A DNA stretch of 64,000 bases from Epiperipatus broadwayi (GCA_028023455.1 JAQFVV010012536.1:359501-423500), one strand, 5' to 3'; positions 1 to 10,653 are shown, counted from the first letter of the stretch. The notes: generated by a model not told the origin, from the letters alone. A program made the numbers and translations.

Positions 1-930
1 TTAGAAAAAAATTAAGGCAGATGTCACATGACCTAATTTAATTTAAATCTCAGATTTATAAGTGAAAACTGGTAAAATCCATTGTTAAAACATTCCTTTT
101 AAAACACACACATATATTTTATTTTAATATTAAATTATTCCTACAAAACATATTTTATCCAAGTTTAATTCTATGATTAATTTCATCCATTACGTTTCCA
201 TCTGTGTATTAATAATCTGACCAAAATATTTTAGTGTTAACATTTCTAATTCGTGGTTATCGATCTTTTTTATTTCTTATTCTATAAAAATCCACCAATC
301 ATTAATTTATTTATATTTATATTTAATTCTACTTTCTTACTTTCATCTTATAATTTGTGTATCATTTCCTTGAAAAATTATTTGTACAAATATTAGCACC
401 ACCTATTGGCGAATTAAATAACTTCCACTTACTTTTACTCCCTTAGCTTCTAATTTTAAGCCACAAGATAATTCTTGTAAAATTGCTGTAAAATGTTTCG
501 TAAATATTAGTGTTAGTCTTATTAGTATCACCATATAATTCATTCACAGTTTTAAATTTAATAAATGTCCTTCAGAAAACAACCCTATCTAAAGTCTGTA
601 TTCTGACTTCCAATGCTTCAACTACTGTGGAAAGGCTTATAGAAACAGATACTTTTTCATAACCTGTAAATACAAAGAATAATGACAATTCATATTCATT
701 ATTCTTTTTATAACTTCTCTCAATATTCAGATGTGATAGAATTTTATTAAATTCCGCTTGTTGGATAGAATGCAGTTATTTGAAAACGAGTTGCATTTAT
801 CTTGGTAAAGATTTTATAGAATTTATAAAAAATCAATAGATCTTTATCTTTCTTATTGCATTGCCAAATATATATAATATTAATATCATTTATGTTCTTT
901 ATTGCTCTTTACAATGCATTTTTACAGACC
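1..930. other. AT-rich DNA, no gene seen
   Basis: No open frame of interest, tRNA-like box or tandem repeat is visible. The first 50 bases contain a TCACATGACC word that recurs at the ends of the ribozyme repeats near 41.88 and 51.28 kb, so the left edge may be the tail of such an element. Confidence 0.5.
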
Positions 931-1097
931 ACTATTGATGGTTTCAATTGCCCTAGCCATCTTCTTCAGAACTTCTAATTATTGATAAACAGAGCAAAAC
1001 TCTCCATACAGTATTGCCACCTGTGCTAAACAGAGTAATCAATGGATGCCAGAAGGTTTGTGCATAAAATCTCTATCTAATGCCTACTCATCCAATA

Positions 1098-1139
1098 TCC
1101 CCAGACTAGTTTCTGGCTTGTGGCCTTCGTCAGTGAGGA
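1098..1139 (-). ncRNA. Hammerhead ribozyme, type A
   Basis: Read on the minus strand: stem I strand UCCUCA, core CUGACGA (allowed CUGANGA), stem II GGC/GCC around CACAA with an A on each side, GAAA, stem III ACUAGU (self-complementary), cleavage triplet GUC, then UGGGGA. UGGGGA pairs with UCCUCA over six positions (one G-U). The A-A next to the core is unusual, where G-C is normal, so activity may be low. Confidence 0.7.
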
Positions 1140-1554
1140 GCTTTGGATCTGAGAGCACTGCATCTAGATCTTAGGATCTAATGCAACCCTCTAGCAACCA
1201 CCTTTTATCTCCAGTTAGCTACAAAACTATGAGAATGAAATTGAAAACACAAAAAATATTTTCAATCTAAGCTCTATAGCTTATATAGTCATATGGGTCT
1301 GAACTCAGTTCAGCACCCATACATTTTGGTGTCTTTGGCTCTTTTACAACCATAGCCACCACCATCCTATTAGGCAGGATTGGTGTTAAACCATTAAGCA
1401 TCACATGATCACATTTCCTATACTAGCACATTAATTGTTGATAAACAGAGCAAAACTCTCCATACACTATTGGCCACCTGTGCTAAACAGAGTAATCAAT
1501 GGATGCCAGAAGGCTTGTGCATAAAATCCCTATCTAATGCCTACTCATCCAATA

Positions 1555-1580
1555 TCCCCAGACTAGTTTCTGGCTTGTGG
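1555..1580 (-). ncRNA. Half hammerhead cut at the inversion junction
   Basis: The cleavage-site half of a type A ribozyme (CCCCAGACTAGTTTCTGGCT on the plus strand) is present, but the CUGANGA half is missing because the sequence turns into the inverted arm at about 1580. It lies about 458 bp from the complete copy at 1098, matching the 456-bp unit. Confidence 0.6.
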
Positions 1581-1712
1581 CTTAGATTGAAAATATTTTT
1601 TGTGTTTTCAATTTCATTCTCATAGTTTTGTAGTTAAGTGGAGATAAAAGGTGGTTGCTAGAGGGTTGCATTAGATCCTAAGATCTAGATGCAGTGCTCT
1701 CAGATCCAAAGC

Positions 1713-1754
1713 TCCTCACTGACGAAGGCCACAAGCCAGAAACTAGATTGGGGA
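1713..1754 (+). ncRNA. Hammerhead ribozyme, type A, damaged stem III
   Basis: UCCUCA, CUGACGA, stem II and GAAA are present, and UGGGGA pairs back. Stem III reads CUAGAU instead of CUAGUC, which removes the U16.1 that pairs with A15.1 next to the cleavage nucleotide. Cleavage is unlikely. Confidence 0.6.
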
Positions 1755-1995
1755 TATTGGATGAGTAGGCATTAGATAGGGATTTTATGCACAAGCCTTC
1801 TGGCATCCATTGATTACTCTGTTTAGCACAGGTGGCAATACTGTATGGAGAGTTTTGGTCTGTTTATCAACAATTAATGTGCTAGTATAGGAAATGTGAT
1901 CATGTGATGCTTAATGGTTTAACTTCTAATTATATTTACAAATCTAGAAGTTCTGAAAAAGATTGCTGGTGCAATCGAAACTGCCACTAGTGGGT

Positions 1996-3165
1996 TGTAG
2001 AAAAGCATTGTATAAAGTAATAAACAACATAGATGATATCTATATTATACTTATAGATGTATAATTTCTAATAGCTTCTTTATCACCTTTCATAAATATT
2101 AAGATTATTACGGCATTCTTTCAATCACCTGATATATTTTTTGTTATTTAGATATAAGAATTTTGCCCACAGGTTTTCTATTTCTTCATTTCTTCTTCTG
2201 ATCAATAAAATATCACATATCTTTATCGCATAACTCTACCTTACATATTGCTATTTTAGCAGTATGCATTTTTCTTTTGCCGCTTCTATGCCCCTTATTA
2301 AAGATTACAATAAATAGTATGGGAATGTTGATAGAAAGATGTATATTGTTTTTTTAAAGATAACAGTAATAATTCCATTATTTCTTTTTAATAAATTTAT
2401 TTGCAAGTCTCACTTCTTAATTTAAATGTTTGTCAACTGAGAAGATTAGTAATTTTAGAAATTATTTTGTTTCTTGTTTTTTATTATTGTATAATTCTTT
2501 GTAGACTCCTTCCACACATTTCATGATGTCATCCACTTTTTGAGTAGTAATTCCATATTTTCTTTTCAATGATAAAATAACTTTTAGTCCAATATTAAGA
2601 TACTGTTTTATGCCTTTTAAATAATTATTCTTACCACTTTGCTTTCCAGCTCACAACGTTGGCACAAATTACTTAATGAAAATATATTAATAATTTTTAT
2701 TAGTCATTCATTAGACCAAAGATTATCCATTTAATGAATACTATTTATGTAGTGTAATTTTCACTACACCACTCTCACACATGGTAGGTGCTGATTTTTA
2801 TTCTATTGCTTTTGAAATCCTGGACAAATTAGGAACTGAATTTTTCCTGAGAAATTTATTCTTATCAATGATAACTTCTGATAAAAGGGCTTTAATTTGA
2901 CCAAAGCTTGGACTCTCTGTACTTTATAAAGAAATGCAATATCATGTGTAATTAAGTCGATAAAATAAAATCAATTAACTTTATCAAAATTATAACATAA
3001 TTTAATGTAATAATATTTTTTGGAATAAAGATATTTTCAATTATAACTAGAAAATAAAAGTTGAAATGATCACATAAATAGATCCTAAACTATATTTACA
3101 TATGATACCATTTCCACCTTTCTTATACACTTAACAATACTACTCTTTACATCAAAACTTTACTC
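1996..3165. other. AT-rich DNA with a dispersed repeat fragment
   Basis: No gene seen. The stretch about 2640-2960 (ACTACACCACTCTCACACAT region) resembles 22.72-22.99 kb, so it is a dispersed repeat. Confidence 0.45.
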
Positions 3166-3215
3166 TTACAGTTTCGACTATTCTACAGTCATCAGCAGAA
3201 ACCTTTATAATCCTA
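3166..3215 (-). repeat. Hammerhead-like hairpin fragment
   Basis: On the minus strand, CTGATGA is followed by a stem-loop and GAAAC. The stem only forms if the last GA of the box is included, so it does not fold as a standard hammerhead. It is probably a relic of a related foldback. Confidence 0.35.
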
Positions 3216-3671
3216 CTTCCAAAAGCCTATCATGGAACATAATATAAAATATTAAATCTTATAAATAAGATTATGGATGAATCTTAAATATTCAAAAAAT
3301 ATATGAATATTTAAATATTGGCTGAAATCTTAATCTAATGACAAATGCTTTCTTATTCTTAACTATCGATGTTTTACATTATAAATCCACCTTGGTGAGT
3401 TGTAAAATGTGAAGTCTACAGGTTACTTACTATGATCCTCAGGATATAAGGAATATGTCCTCCTTAGTAATCTTGCATTATTGTCTAAACAAAATACATA
3501 TTCAAAGTTTGGATTTGTGATTTATCATCCATATCATATCTTAAAAATATCCACACTTATTTTTATATAAAACTAAAGATTGCTAAATGAATTTGCTTTT
3601 GATGACTATTCCTAAAATGACTCTTAAAAAATATTATTATTATTATCCATGTTGCAACATTAGTATTGTGT

Positions 3672-3752
3672 TGACAGCCTAGCTGTTAGCATTTCTGCCT
3701 TCCAAGCAGCTGGTCTGGGTTCGCTTCCTGGTCAACGCTTTGACATATAAAA
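3672..3752 (+). repeat. tRNA-derived SINE fragment
   Basis: It matches the SINE seen whole at 13542-13655: a CAAGCAG run, a B-box-like GGGTTCGCTTCC, then a conserved TTTGACATATAAAAAA tail. The 5' half is strongly diverged. Confidence 0.6.
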
Positions 3753-4271
3753 AACATTCATATTATGTTTACTTTATGCAAAATAGAAATGTAATAAATT
3801 TACTATATTCTACTGTACTCAGTCAACAATTGCTCCATTAGATAATCTTCTACTACAAAGTTTTCAATTCATTATTAATTATGCAAACTGTTGTTTGAAA
3901 TAAGTATCCATTGACAAACTAAATATCAAAATAAAAGTTGATTTATTATCTCAACCATTCAACATATTTATTTAATCAAGTAGGATGTAAAACACTTGTC
4001 TCTTTCATACACCTGAGTAATGGGAATTTACATTTTTTCATATAAATTGCATTGAAAATCATTCTTTGTGAAGTTTATTTTAAAACGAATAGTGTGTTTT
4101 AATGAAATTAAATTGGCACTTTAAAGACTCAGAGTCTTTCTTATTAAATAGATTACTAATTTTAATCTAAATATTTACAGAAATAATTTTCGTTGTATCC
4201 TCTCATCGTAATAAGATGCAAAATTAAATCATTAATTTACTTATATGAATAATTACAGATACAAAATAAAA

Positions 4272-4352
4272 CATGCAAGCAAGCAGTTGCTTGCAGATAG
4301 TTGTCGCGAGTTCGCTTCCTGGCCGATGCTTTGACATATGAAAAAAAAAACT
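4272..4352 (+). repeat. tRNA-derived SINE, 5'-truncated
   Basis: It contains GCAAGCAAGCAGTTGCTTGC, a B-box-like GAGTTCGCTTCC, TGCTTTGACATATG and a short A tail, all shared with the other copies. The A-box half is missing. Confidence 0.65.
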
Positions 4353-4540
4353 AAAACATTAATTTGCATATCTGGTTAATTACAGGTATAAAAATAACAC
4401 GTGCAATCTGAATTTTTTATGACTTATAAAAATTGAATCATAAATATTCATGTTTATGAATATATTAAATAACCTCAATATTACCACCACATATTTTTTT
4501 TTAAAATTCATATAAATAAAGATACAATAAAAGACAAATG

Positions 4541-4590
4541 ACCCACAATATGCATTTTGTACTGAACCAGCACTCATCAGTTGGTGCAGG
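4541..4590 (-). ncRNA. Decayed hammerhead, type B
   Basis: The minus strand has CACCAA, CUGAUGA and a good stem II (GUGCUG/CAGUAC), but GAAA reads AAAA. Loss of the conserved G12 should abolish catalysis. Two other type B copies share this change. Confidence 0.6.
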
Positions 4591-4649
4591 TCACTATCTC
4601 TCATATATACTTTTATTATATGATAAATATTTATCTATATTAAACAATT

Positions 4650-5195
4650 ATATTTTGAATTACAAATGTTAAATTAACTCTACCTACATCTTTGACACCA
4701 TCCACTTTAGATCAATATAGTAATGACTATTATTAATCATTTACTAAACTAGAGATTATCTCTAGCACAGATATAAACTTTAAAACTCAATTGAAGATTA
4801 ATATATCTGATTTTTAAAAATTAAATACACAAACACATGGAGTTATCCACATTTCTTTTTCCATGTATAATATCTTTATAAATATATTAAAGAACCTCAG
4901 TACTACCACATATTCTTTTAAATTCATATAATATTGAGGTTATTTAATATATTTATAAAGATATTATGCATGGGAAAAAGAAATGTGAATAACTCCATGT
5001 GTTTGTGTGTTTAATTTTACAAAATCAGCTATATTAATATTTAATTGAGTTTTAAAGTTTATATCTGTGCTAGAGATAATCTCTAGTTTAATAAAGGATT
5101 AATAATAGTCATGACTATATTTATTAAAAGTGGATGGGGGCAAAGATATGGGTTGAGTTAATTTGACACTTGTAATTAAAAATGTAATTGTTATT
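4650..5195. repeat. Large palindrome, arms about 265 bp
   Basis: The arm at about 4650-4925 is the reverse complement of 4930-5195: for example CTAGAGATTATCTCTAG occurs in both, and GGAGTTATCCACATTTCTTT faces AAAGAAATGTGAATAACTCC. The single arm at about 11.2-11.45 kb belongs to the same family. There is no coding sequence or ribozyme core in it. Confidence 0.75.
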
Positions 5196-5439
5196 ATCTA
5201 TGTTATTTTTACTTTATTTAATACGAATATTTATAACTATAAACATTCACGTAGATAGTAGAATGACTTTTAGATTTGAATTTAATAGTGCCCAAAAACT
5301 CCTGCTGCCTTTTAGAGTAGAATGTCCATTTATCAAAGACTAGATTCTATTTCACAATACTGTACTGTCTTCCCTCTTTTCTTTTTAAATCATTTAAGGA
5401 CTTGTAAGTCCCTGTCATCATGAACCTCTCAGACCGTTA

Positions 5440-5600
5440 GACATGTCCTTAAATTAATTGTGACAATGGAATAATATATTTTTATATTGGACTATTTCCA
5501 TCATCTAATATGTGTGTTGAATGTCTTTAGAAAAGTTTAATTTTAGTTAAATATTCCAAATGCATTCAACTGTTAGTAATATCACAGCAAACAGGTTAGT
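5440..5600 (-). repeat. SINE 3' tail (minus orientation)
   Basis: GACTATTTCCATCATCTAAT, then GAATGTCTTTAGAAAAGTTT and GCATTCAACTGTTAGTAAT match the 3' parts of the SINE copies at 16.3, 16.75 and 19.3 kb. It abuts the small tandem array and the KDM5 relic. Confidence 0.5.
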
Positions 5601-5712
5601 ATATGCACCAACTGTTAGTAATATCATAGCAAACAATTGTTAATAATATCACAGCAAACAGCTTAGTATATGCACTAACTGTTAGTAATATCACAGCAAA
5701 GAGGTTAGTATA
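5568..5712. repeat. Short tandem array of about 42-bp units
   Basis: Three to four imperfect units of ACTGTTAGTAATATCACAGC plus CAAACAGGTTAGTATATGCA lie between the SINE tail and the KDM5 relic. One unit is shortened. Confidence 0.7.
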
Positions 5713-6190
5713 TCCACTCAAAATGGCCTCACAATAAAGAACCAGCACTGCAGCCCAGAGGGTAGCCCATTCAATTGGCAATTTTGGTCCATTTTCTTTC
5801 TTTACATACAGTTTCAAAGCTACCTTCATCTTGAACTAACTTATGCAAAGTGAATAAATCTAAAGTTTTTCTTTCCACCATTGGAATTTTTAATGATGAA
5901 CCCTGAAGTTCCCAAAATTTAGCAATTTGGTCCAAAAAACTCAGTTTTATTCTAGTTTTAGCCTCTAATTCATTAAGATGCTGTATTCTAGGAGTAAACT
6001 TGAATTTATCAACATTCACTGCAAAGGGAGGCTGCCATTCCGGCGGCAGTTTAATTTTGCATATGCCAGCCTTTTCAGCAATAGGTCGAATTTTGTTGAC
6101 ATATCTGAGTGGATCGGCAAATTCTTCATCAGTAGGTTCAAAAACAGGAGCTTCTGGTGGAGGAATGAATTCTCCTTCCATCGCTCCCAT
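5712..6190 (-). pseudogene. KDM5: KDM5 (JARID1/Lid) JmjN-ARID retro-fragment
   Basis: The minus-strand frame from ATG at 6188-6190 gives the start of a KDM5 histone H3K4 demethylase. A JmjN domain comes first ([18 protein letters not shown], then [19 protein letters not shown]) at about residues 6-45. It is followed by WQPPFAV and an ARID DNA-binding domain ([35 protein letters not shown]) from about residue 78. Family proteins are about 1,500 residues; here the match stops inside the ARID. TGA codons at 5771-5773 and 5729-5731 fall where the family has arginine, and recognisable KDM5 sequence (MGYP, AGSLL, GHFE) continues in the same frame past both. JmjN and ARID lie on several exons in known KDM5 genes, so this intronless stretch is best read as a retrocopy. 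It keeps the start codon but lacks the 3' end, unlike ordinary 5'-truncated retrocopies. It is not functional. Confidence 0.88.
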
Positions 6191-6591
6191 TGTTAAATGA
6201 AAAACTTTATGCTCTTTATGTTAGTAAGTTCTTGTTCTATCCACTCGTTTTACTTCTTTGTGTTATTCCAAATTAAAACAACCAAAATAATCCCATCCCA
6301 ATGTCAGTACAATGCAACCATCCTGTCAGTTTTGAAAGAGATGTAAGTGAGACAGGAGTTTACGTAAGCAAAATTTGTATGTTTAGGCATCTCTATTTAC
6401 GGGTGGCTGCTGATTTGCCAAATTAGTGGAAGAACATTAAAATTGTGATCTAACAGTAACTTGTAACACACTTATTGGCTGGATTGTCATGACTAATGGT
6501 GGTTTTCTCATTCTAGCTGCAGGAATAACAACAAAAGTAGTAATAATAGCAGTAATCATGATAAAATGGAAGCACCAGAAGTATGAAATGT

Positions 6592-6597
<6 letters not shown>

Positions 6598-6631
<34 letters not shown>

Positions 6632-6678
6632 AATATAGTTTACACATATACATTTATATATATATATATATATATATA
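6598..6678. repeat. Paired (TA)n microsatellites forming a hairpin
   Basis: Two TA runs (about 6598-6630 and 6656-6678) flank a short unique stretch whose outer words, GTTTACACAT and ATGTGTAAAC, are inverted. The block is an AT-rich cruciform-prone palindrome. Confidence 0.75.
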
Positions 6679-6719
6679 AATGTAATGTGTAAACTTTATT
6701 TGAAATGCACTGGTGACTA

Positions 6720-8445
6720 GGAAGCTCTCACAGCTTGAAATTGGTAAACTAATCTTCAAGTGGAAGAAACTTTAATAGAACAGTTGGATGGATATAAGTT
6801 TTTGTGGTAAGGCATGTCAGTCAGTGAAAAGAGAATAATCAGTGTTGGATTTGCCGTAAAGTCTAGTTTAGTGAATTCTATTTTTAGGAATTCCTCATTG
6901 TCTCAATGAAAGGATAACGCTGTCAAAACTCATCTTGCACAATGGTACTAGTGCTGACTTTATAAGTGCCTATGCTCCAAATTTAGATGCAGTGTATTTA
7001 GAGAAGACCATTAAAAAATGAAATTTTTCTTTTTTGGATACTTTAATGCATGTGTTGGTATACACTGGACAAAAGTTTTGGAAAATAATGGTATTATTGA
7101 TGTAATTTCAAATGTTTTGTTAGTATTGAACTTTTGCACAATAGATGGATTGATTATTAAGAACATTTTGATTAGTAAGAAAAACCACTATAAAGGAACA
7201 TGGATGCACCCACCCTCAAAACAATGAAATTTAATAGATTTCATCATTTGGTTTTGAATATAATGGAAGTTACTACTATAGGAGCATTTGCAAGTGCATA
7301 TGGTTGGGAATATCATGGTATATGACACTCTAAGAATGAAATGATAGTTACATTAAAATCAGATATTATTAGAGTCATATTCAAAAGAAAATTGATATCC
7401 ACTTTTTATAAGAATTTACTATACATTCTAAATTTCAACAGCCATTAAATGTCAAAATTACTTATTTGGATCTTCAGAAATATCATACTACTGAAGCATG
7501 AAATTCCTTTAAGGGGTAGGTTAGGATTAGTATTACGACCGTTTTTTTGACAATGATCTTATTATTAGTGATTTGATTAAAATGAAAAGTGATGTTGTCT
7601 GAGTGGTAGAATAATAGCTCAAATGTGGAACTTCATAATAACTATAAAGACTGGAAGGTAGAAGTTCAAAGACTGATGGGAAAGTGTAAAATGATTAGTG
7701 GATTAAAACCTCAAAGAAATTAAGAGCAATCATTGATCATGGTCATTCTAAATCTTTCTTGATGCATTTGAAAGCAAAACAAAAAACTCGAGAAATAGTA
7801 TTTCAGTTCTATTAAATCCACCATTGGAAATCCCCTATATGATGACAATGATATTTTGAACAGGTGGAAGGAGGATTTTGATCACTTTTTTGAATAGTGA
7901 TATATGAATTAAGATAATGACTTTTAATGAAATATCTATTTTATCGACTCATTTAAATTTGGGCAAAAATATTCTGTTTAATGCAATCAAAACAGTTCTT
8001 CATAATGTTATAATTTGAAAGGCTGCAGACTCTGATGAAATACATAGATAACTTTTAAAATATAGAGATATGTTAACTTAAAAAATATTAATTTTTTTTA
8101 GGAATATATGGACCTATGTAGCTGTGAAAACTGATCTTAAGGATGCAATTACTGTTCCCATTTTCTAAAAAACAAGAGAAGTAGATAAGTCTGCAGTAAA
8201 TCTTGAGGAATATCATTATCATCTATCAAAACAAATGTACTTTCAAAAATTTTATTGACTAATTTGCTTCGAGTTATATATGAATGGTTACCAATGGTTC
8301 AATATTGTTTTAGAGAATTAAGAAATACTACAGACAAGAGTTTGGTTTCCAGGCAAATCCTAACCATATTGTTTGGAACAAAGTATTGATTTATATACTG
8401 TTTATTTGTTTTATATATCCAATCCAATGAAAGTGTGGTTTTACA
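6720..8445 (+). pseudogene. Non-LTR retrotransposon relic, endonuclease and RT N-terminus
   Basis: Translated pieces in shifting frames follow the order of an APE-type non-LTR retrotransposon. IISVGFAVKSSLV lies at about 6840. ERITLSKLILHNG and the endonuclease motif ISAYAP follow near 6905-6975, then GYFNACVG (family usually GDFNARVG) near 7040, KNHYKGTWMHPPSK near 7180 and NLIDFII near 7230. After a decayed linker come KAADSDEIHR near 8020, DLKDAITVPIF near 8135, a segment like the ISLLS...KILLTNLL start of RT near 8210-8270, and QYCFRELRNTTDK near 8303. The relic ends at about 8445, before the catalytic YxDD box, with many stops and frameshifts. The enzyme would nick target DNA and reverse-transcribe its own RNA; this copy is dead. 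The clade is uncertain (RTE/CR1-like). It faces the opposite-strand half at 8490-9245. Confidence 0.8.
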
Positions 8446-8489
8446 ATAGATAACTCTATAGTGTCACATGAAGTAAATTGAATAACATA

Positions 8490-9245
8490 TTAATAGGTTG
8501 TATGGTTTTGTCTTTGTAGTTGAAAAATTTTAAGAGGAATCCTTAAATGACTTTTCTAATGTCTTTATATTCTACCAATAAGGTTTCCAAGTCTCATTTT
8601 GATACCACAAATTAGGTAAAATAACAGAACTATATACAGCTAACTTAGTGGCGGAAGTTACTGCCCTCTGATAAAATACTCTTTCTTTCAATTTGTTAAG
8701 AGCAGCAGCAAATTGGAGACTTTGATGAATCTAACTGCACCTTAATACTTATAAAACCACCAGGATATTTAAACTGGTTTATATGCTCAAGTTGGTAATC
8801 ATCCAAGTAAAAGTTTATCGCTGACTGTCTGATAAAAAATAATAGGATCATCAACATACTGTAAATACAAAATCCAAGAAAAGATTCTTGTTTTTGCTTT
8901 TAATCGATTCAAATTAAAAATTCCGTCATCAAACCTATATTTCATCTTTTAGATCTGTTTGATTAAGCCACCTATAAACAATTTCAAAGACTACTGTCAT
9001 AAAAAATTGAAAACAATGTTGGAACACATACATATCCTTGTTTACCGCCAGTTTTCATTTCAAATGCCTCAGATTTTCTACCTGTAATTATAATACTTCC
9101 TCTCACCCCATCACATAGAAGCGGAATAATTTAAATAGATTTTGGTGAGCAATCAACTATTTTTGTGCAATACTATATAGAATTGTCCTATTATCTGAAT
9201 CAAATGCCTTAGTCAAATCTATAAAAGCAATATAGAAATCATTTC
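8490..9245 (-). pseudogene. Non-LTR retrotransposon relic, RT core and C-terminus
   Basis: The minus strand reads DFYIAFIDLTKAFD (RT motif A region) at about 9240-9198. A stretch LCDGVRGSIIITGRKSEAFE then MKTGGKQGYVCVPTLFSIF follows near 9125-9010, then QYVDDPIIFY (YxDD catalytic box as YVDD) near 8860, and an LPNLWYQNETW-like C-terminal motif near 8600. Several stops and frameshifts interrupt it. The content begins almost where the plus-strand relic at 6720-8445 stops, so the two may be halves of one insertion separated by an inversion. The family matches the fragment at 25.49-25.64 kb. Confidence 0.8.
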
Positions 9246-9495
9246 AACACTTTTTTTTTTACATTTTCCTGGCAACAAAAAATATGCCTATACTGGTTTT
9301 CCATTCTCAAAAACTACATTGAGTCTCTAGTAATCATTCATCTATAATATTTAAATACAAGTATATTGTTTATACATTTAAACTAGATGTAATTAGAAGG
9401 ATTTGAACCTAGACTTTCAACCTCCCTTTTGTTATCTGCCTCATCTTATACAATGAATACACATGACCACACACATGTTAAAAAGATAGATTATC

Positions 9496-9539
9496 TCCAA
9501 TAAATGGATTTCATGCTGAACCAGCATTCATCAGTTGGT
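9496..9539 (-). ncRNA. Hammerhead ribozyme, type B
   Basis: ACCAA, CUGAUGA, stem II AUGCUG/CAGCAU (six pairs), GAAA, a short stem III, NUH triplet UUA, then UUGGA. Stem I has four pairs before a mismatch. Both core boxes are intact. Confidence 0.75.
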
Positions 9540-9555
9540 CCAGATCATCATCTCC

Positions 9556-9579
9556 CACACACACACACACACACACACG

Positions 9580-9611
<32 letters not shown>
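9556..9611. repeat. (CA)n then (TA)n microsatellite
   Basis: A run of alternating CA with one interruption passes directly into TA. Confidence 0.95.
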
Positions 9612-9831
9612 ACCAGTGCTCAGTTTTGAGTGATTTACAGTCAACATGGGTATGGCAACAAAAATTGGCAATCAAGGGCTCTGAACATGCCAACAACAGA
9701 TTTTCAATTATATGGATAGCTAAAAAGTTTGAGTATGGAGAAGATTGAAATCTGTCCATTAGAGTTTGAGGAATTGCTATCTTAATATAAACTGAGAATT
9801 GATTATATATGTGTGTGGGAAATGATAAACT

Positions 9832-9879
9832 GGGTCAACTGATGAGTGCTGGCTCAGCACAAAATACATATATTGGAGA
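9832..9879 (+). ncRNA. Decayed hammerhead, type B
   Basis: GUCAA, CUGAUGA and a perfect stem II GUGCUG/CAGCAC are kept, but the GAAA box reads AAAA. It shares this defect with copies at 4541 and 56332. Confidence 0.65.
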
Positions 9880-9989
9880 TCATTTATCTTCTTTGCATGT
9901 GTATTGGTTGTATAAGATGGAATGGATGACAAAAGAGATCTTGAAAGTCTGAGTTCAAATTCCTTTAATTACCTTCATCTATAATGATC

Positions 9990-10130
9990 AGATATTTTAC
10001 AGTAATATCTCCACACTAAACTCTATCTACAGCTTTGAAAATGAAGGCATAGTTCCTTCGAAAGCGCTAAGTATAGAAATAAATATATTAGAGTTTAGTG
10101 TGGACATATTACCGTAAAATATCTGATCAT
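9990..10130. repeat. Inverted repeat
   Basis: ATGATCAGATATTTTACAGT near 9987 is inverted as ACCGTAAAATATCTGATCAT near 10110, with TATCTCCACACTAAACTCTA facing TAGAGTTTAGTGTGGACATA. The arms are about 45 bp, with a spacer of about 50 bp. Confidence 0.75.
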
Positions 10131-10600
10131 TACATATATAAACCACACATTTAATTATTTAATAGCTTCATCTATAACTGGAAGCAATTTATTCCACATT
10201 TTTTTTTAAAATTACCCTTGCTGAAGTGGATAATTTCTTAATTTAAATCTTTATATTTATTAATAAGCTCAGTATTTTAGTTATTACTCAGCAAAACAAA
10301 AAGTGCCACATATCTTTTTATCAAATTACTACTAATAAACGCAGGGTCAGAAAATCTAGTAATAATTCTTATCTGTTACTTGTATCTATTATATATTCCA
10401 TAAGACAATTCCATGTCCTATTAATAGGACAATTGTTGTTTAAAAGCTGTGAAAATTTAATCTGTATAGCAGTACTTCTAAAGAATAAACATCATTTTTT
10501 TTTGTGAATATGATTGGAATAAAACTTATTTTTAATGCATCTATCATTTTAATAGATATAATAAACATCTCCATACTTCCCCATTCTTTTTAAATACATG

Positions 10601-10614
10601 ACCCCCCCCCCCCC
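10601..10614. repeat. Poly-C run
   Basis: A homopolymer of about 12-14 C adjoins a type B ribozyme and enters its stem I strand. Confidence 0.9.
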
Positions 10615-10653
10615 AAGATGCATTTCATGCTGAACCAGCACTCATCAGTTGAC
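10612..10653 (-). ncRNA. Hammerhead ribozyme, type B
   Basis: GUCAA, CUGAUGA, stem II GUGCUG/CAGCAU, GAAA, palindromic stem III AUGCAU, cleavage triplet AUC, then UUGGGG. Stem I gives about four pairs. Confidence 0.75.

Larger units (their letters stand above)
983..1920. mobile_element. Type A hammerhead-ribozyme foldback element with 13-bp TSD
   Basis: The 13-bp word AACTTCTAATTAT flanks this segment exactly, at 970-982 and 1921-1933. Inside, a unit starting TGATAAACAGAG runs 983-1438 (456 bp). The same start recurs at 1439, so a second direct unit begins and is cut off at about 1580, where the sequence switches to an inverted copy (about 1583-1920). A unit repeated in tandem, a sudden inversion and a long TSD fit Penelope-like or retrozyme-like elements made by template switching. 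One HHR lies in the left arm, half an HHR sits at the inversion point, and one damaged HHR lies in the right arm. There is no coding capacity. Confidence 0.8.
938..1995. repeat. Foldback repeat interrupted by a ribozyme element
   Basis: The outer parts (938-982 and 1921-1995) form an inverted repeat: a left arm with a TTCTTCAGAACTTCTA core and a right arm with TAGAAGTTCTGAA. Each arm carries an HHR-like hairpin. The right one at about 1955-1990 has a six-pair stem (GATTGC/GCAATC) followed by GAAAC, but its CUGANGA box reads CTGAAAA, so it is not a canonical ribozyme. The repeat is split by the insertion at 983-1920. Confidence 0.6.
9349..9973. mobile_element. Type B hammerhead-ribozyme foldback element with 12-bp TSD
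   Basis: TTCATCTATAAT occurs at 9337-9348 and 9974-9985, bounding a foldback whose arms carry GATTTGAACCTAGACTTTCA and, inverted, TTGAAAGTCTGAGTTCAAAT. It contains an HHR on the minus strand at left and a decayed one on the plus strand at right. A (CA)n/(TA)n microsatellite lies between. Confidence 0.7.

Noticed and set aside
3166-3215. Canonical hammerhead
   Set aside because: The box and GAAAC are present, but stem II only pairs if core bases are used, so the fold does not fit.
5771-6190. Functional KDM5 first exons
   Set aside because: Recognisable ARID sequence continues past two in-frame TGA codons, and no splice donor precedes them.
6720-9245. Twin-priming product
   Set aside because: In twin priming the inverted 5' half precedes the forward 3' half. 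Here the order is the opposite.
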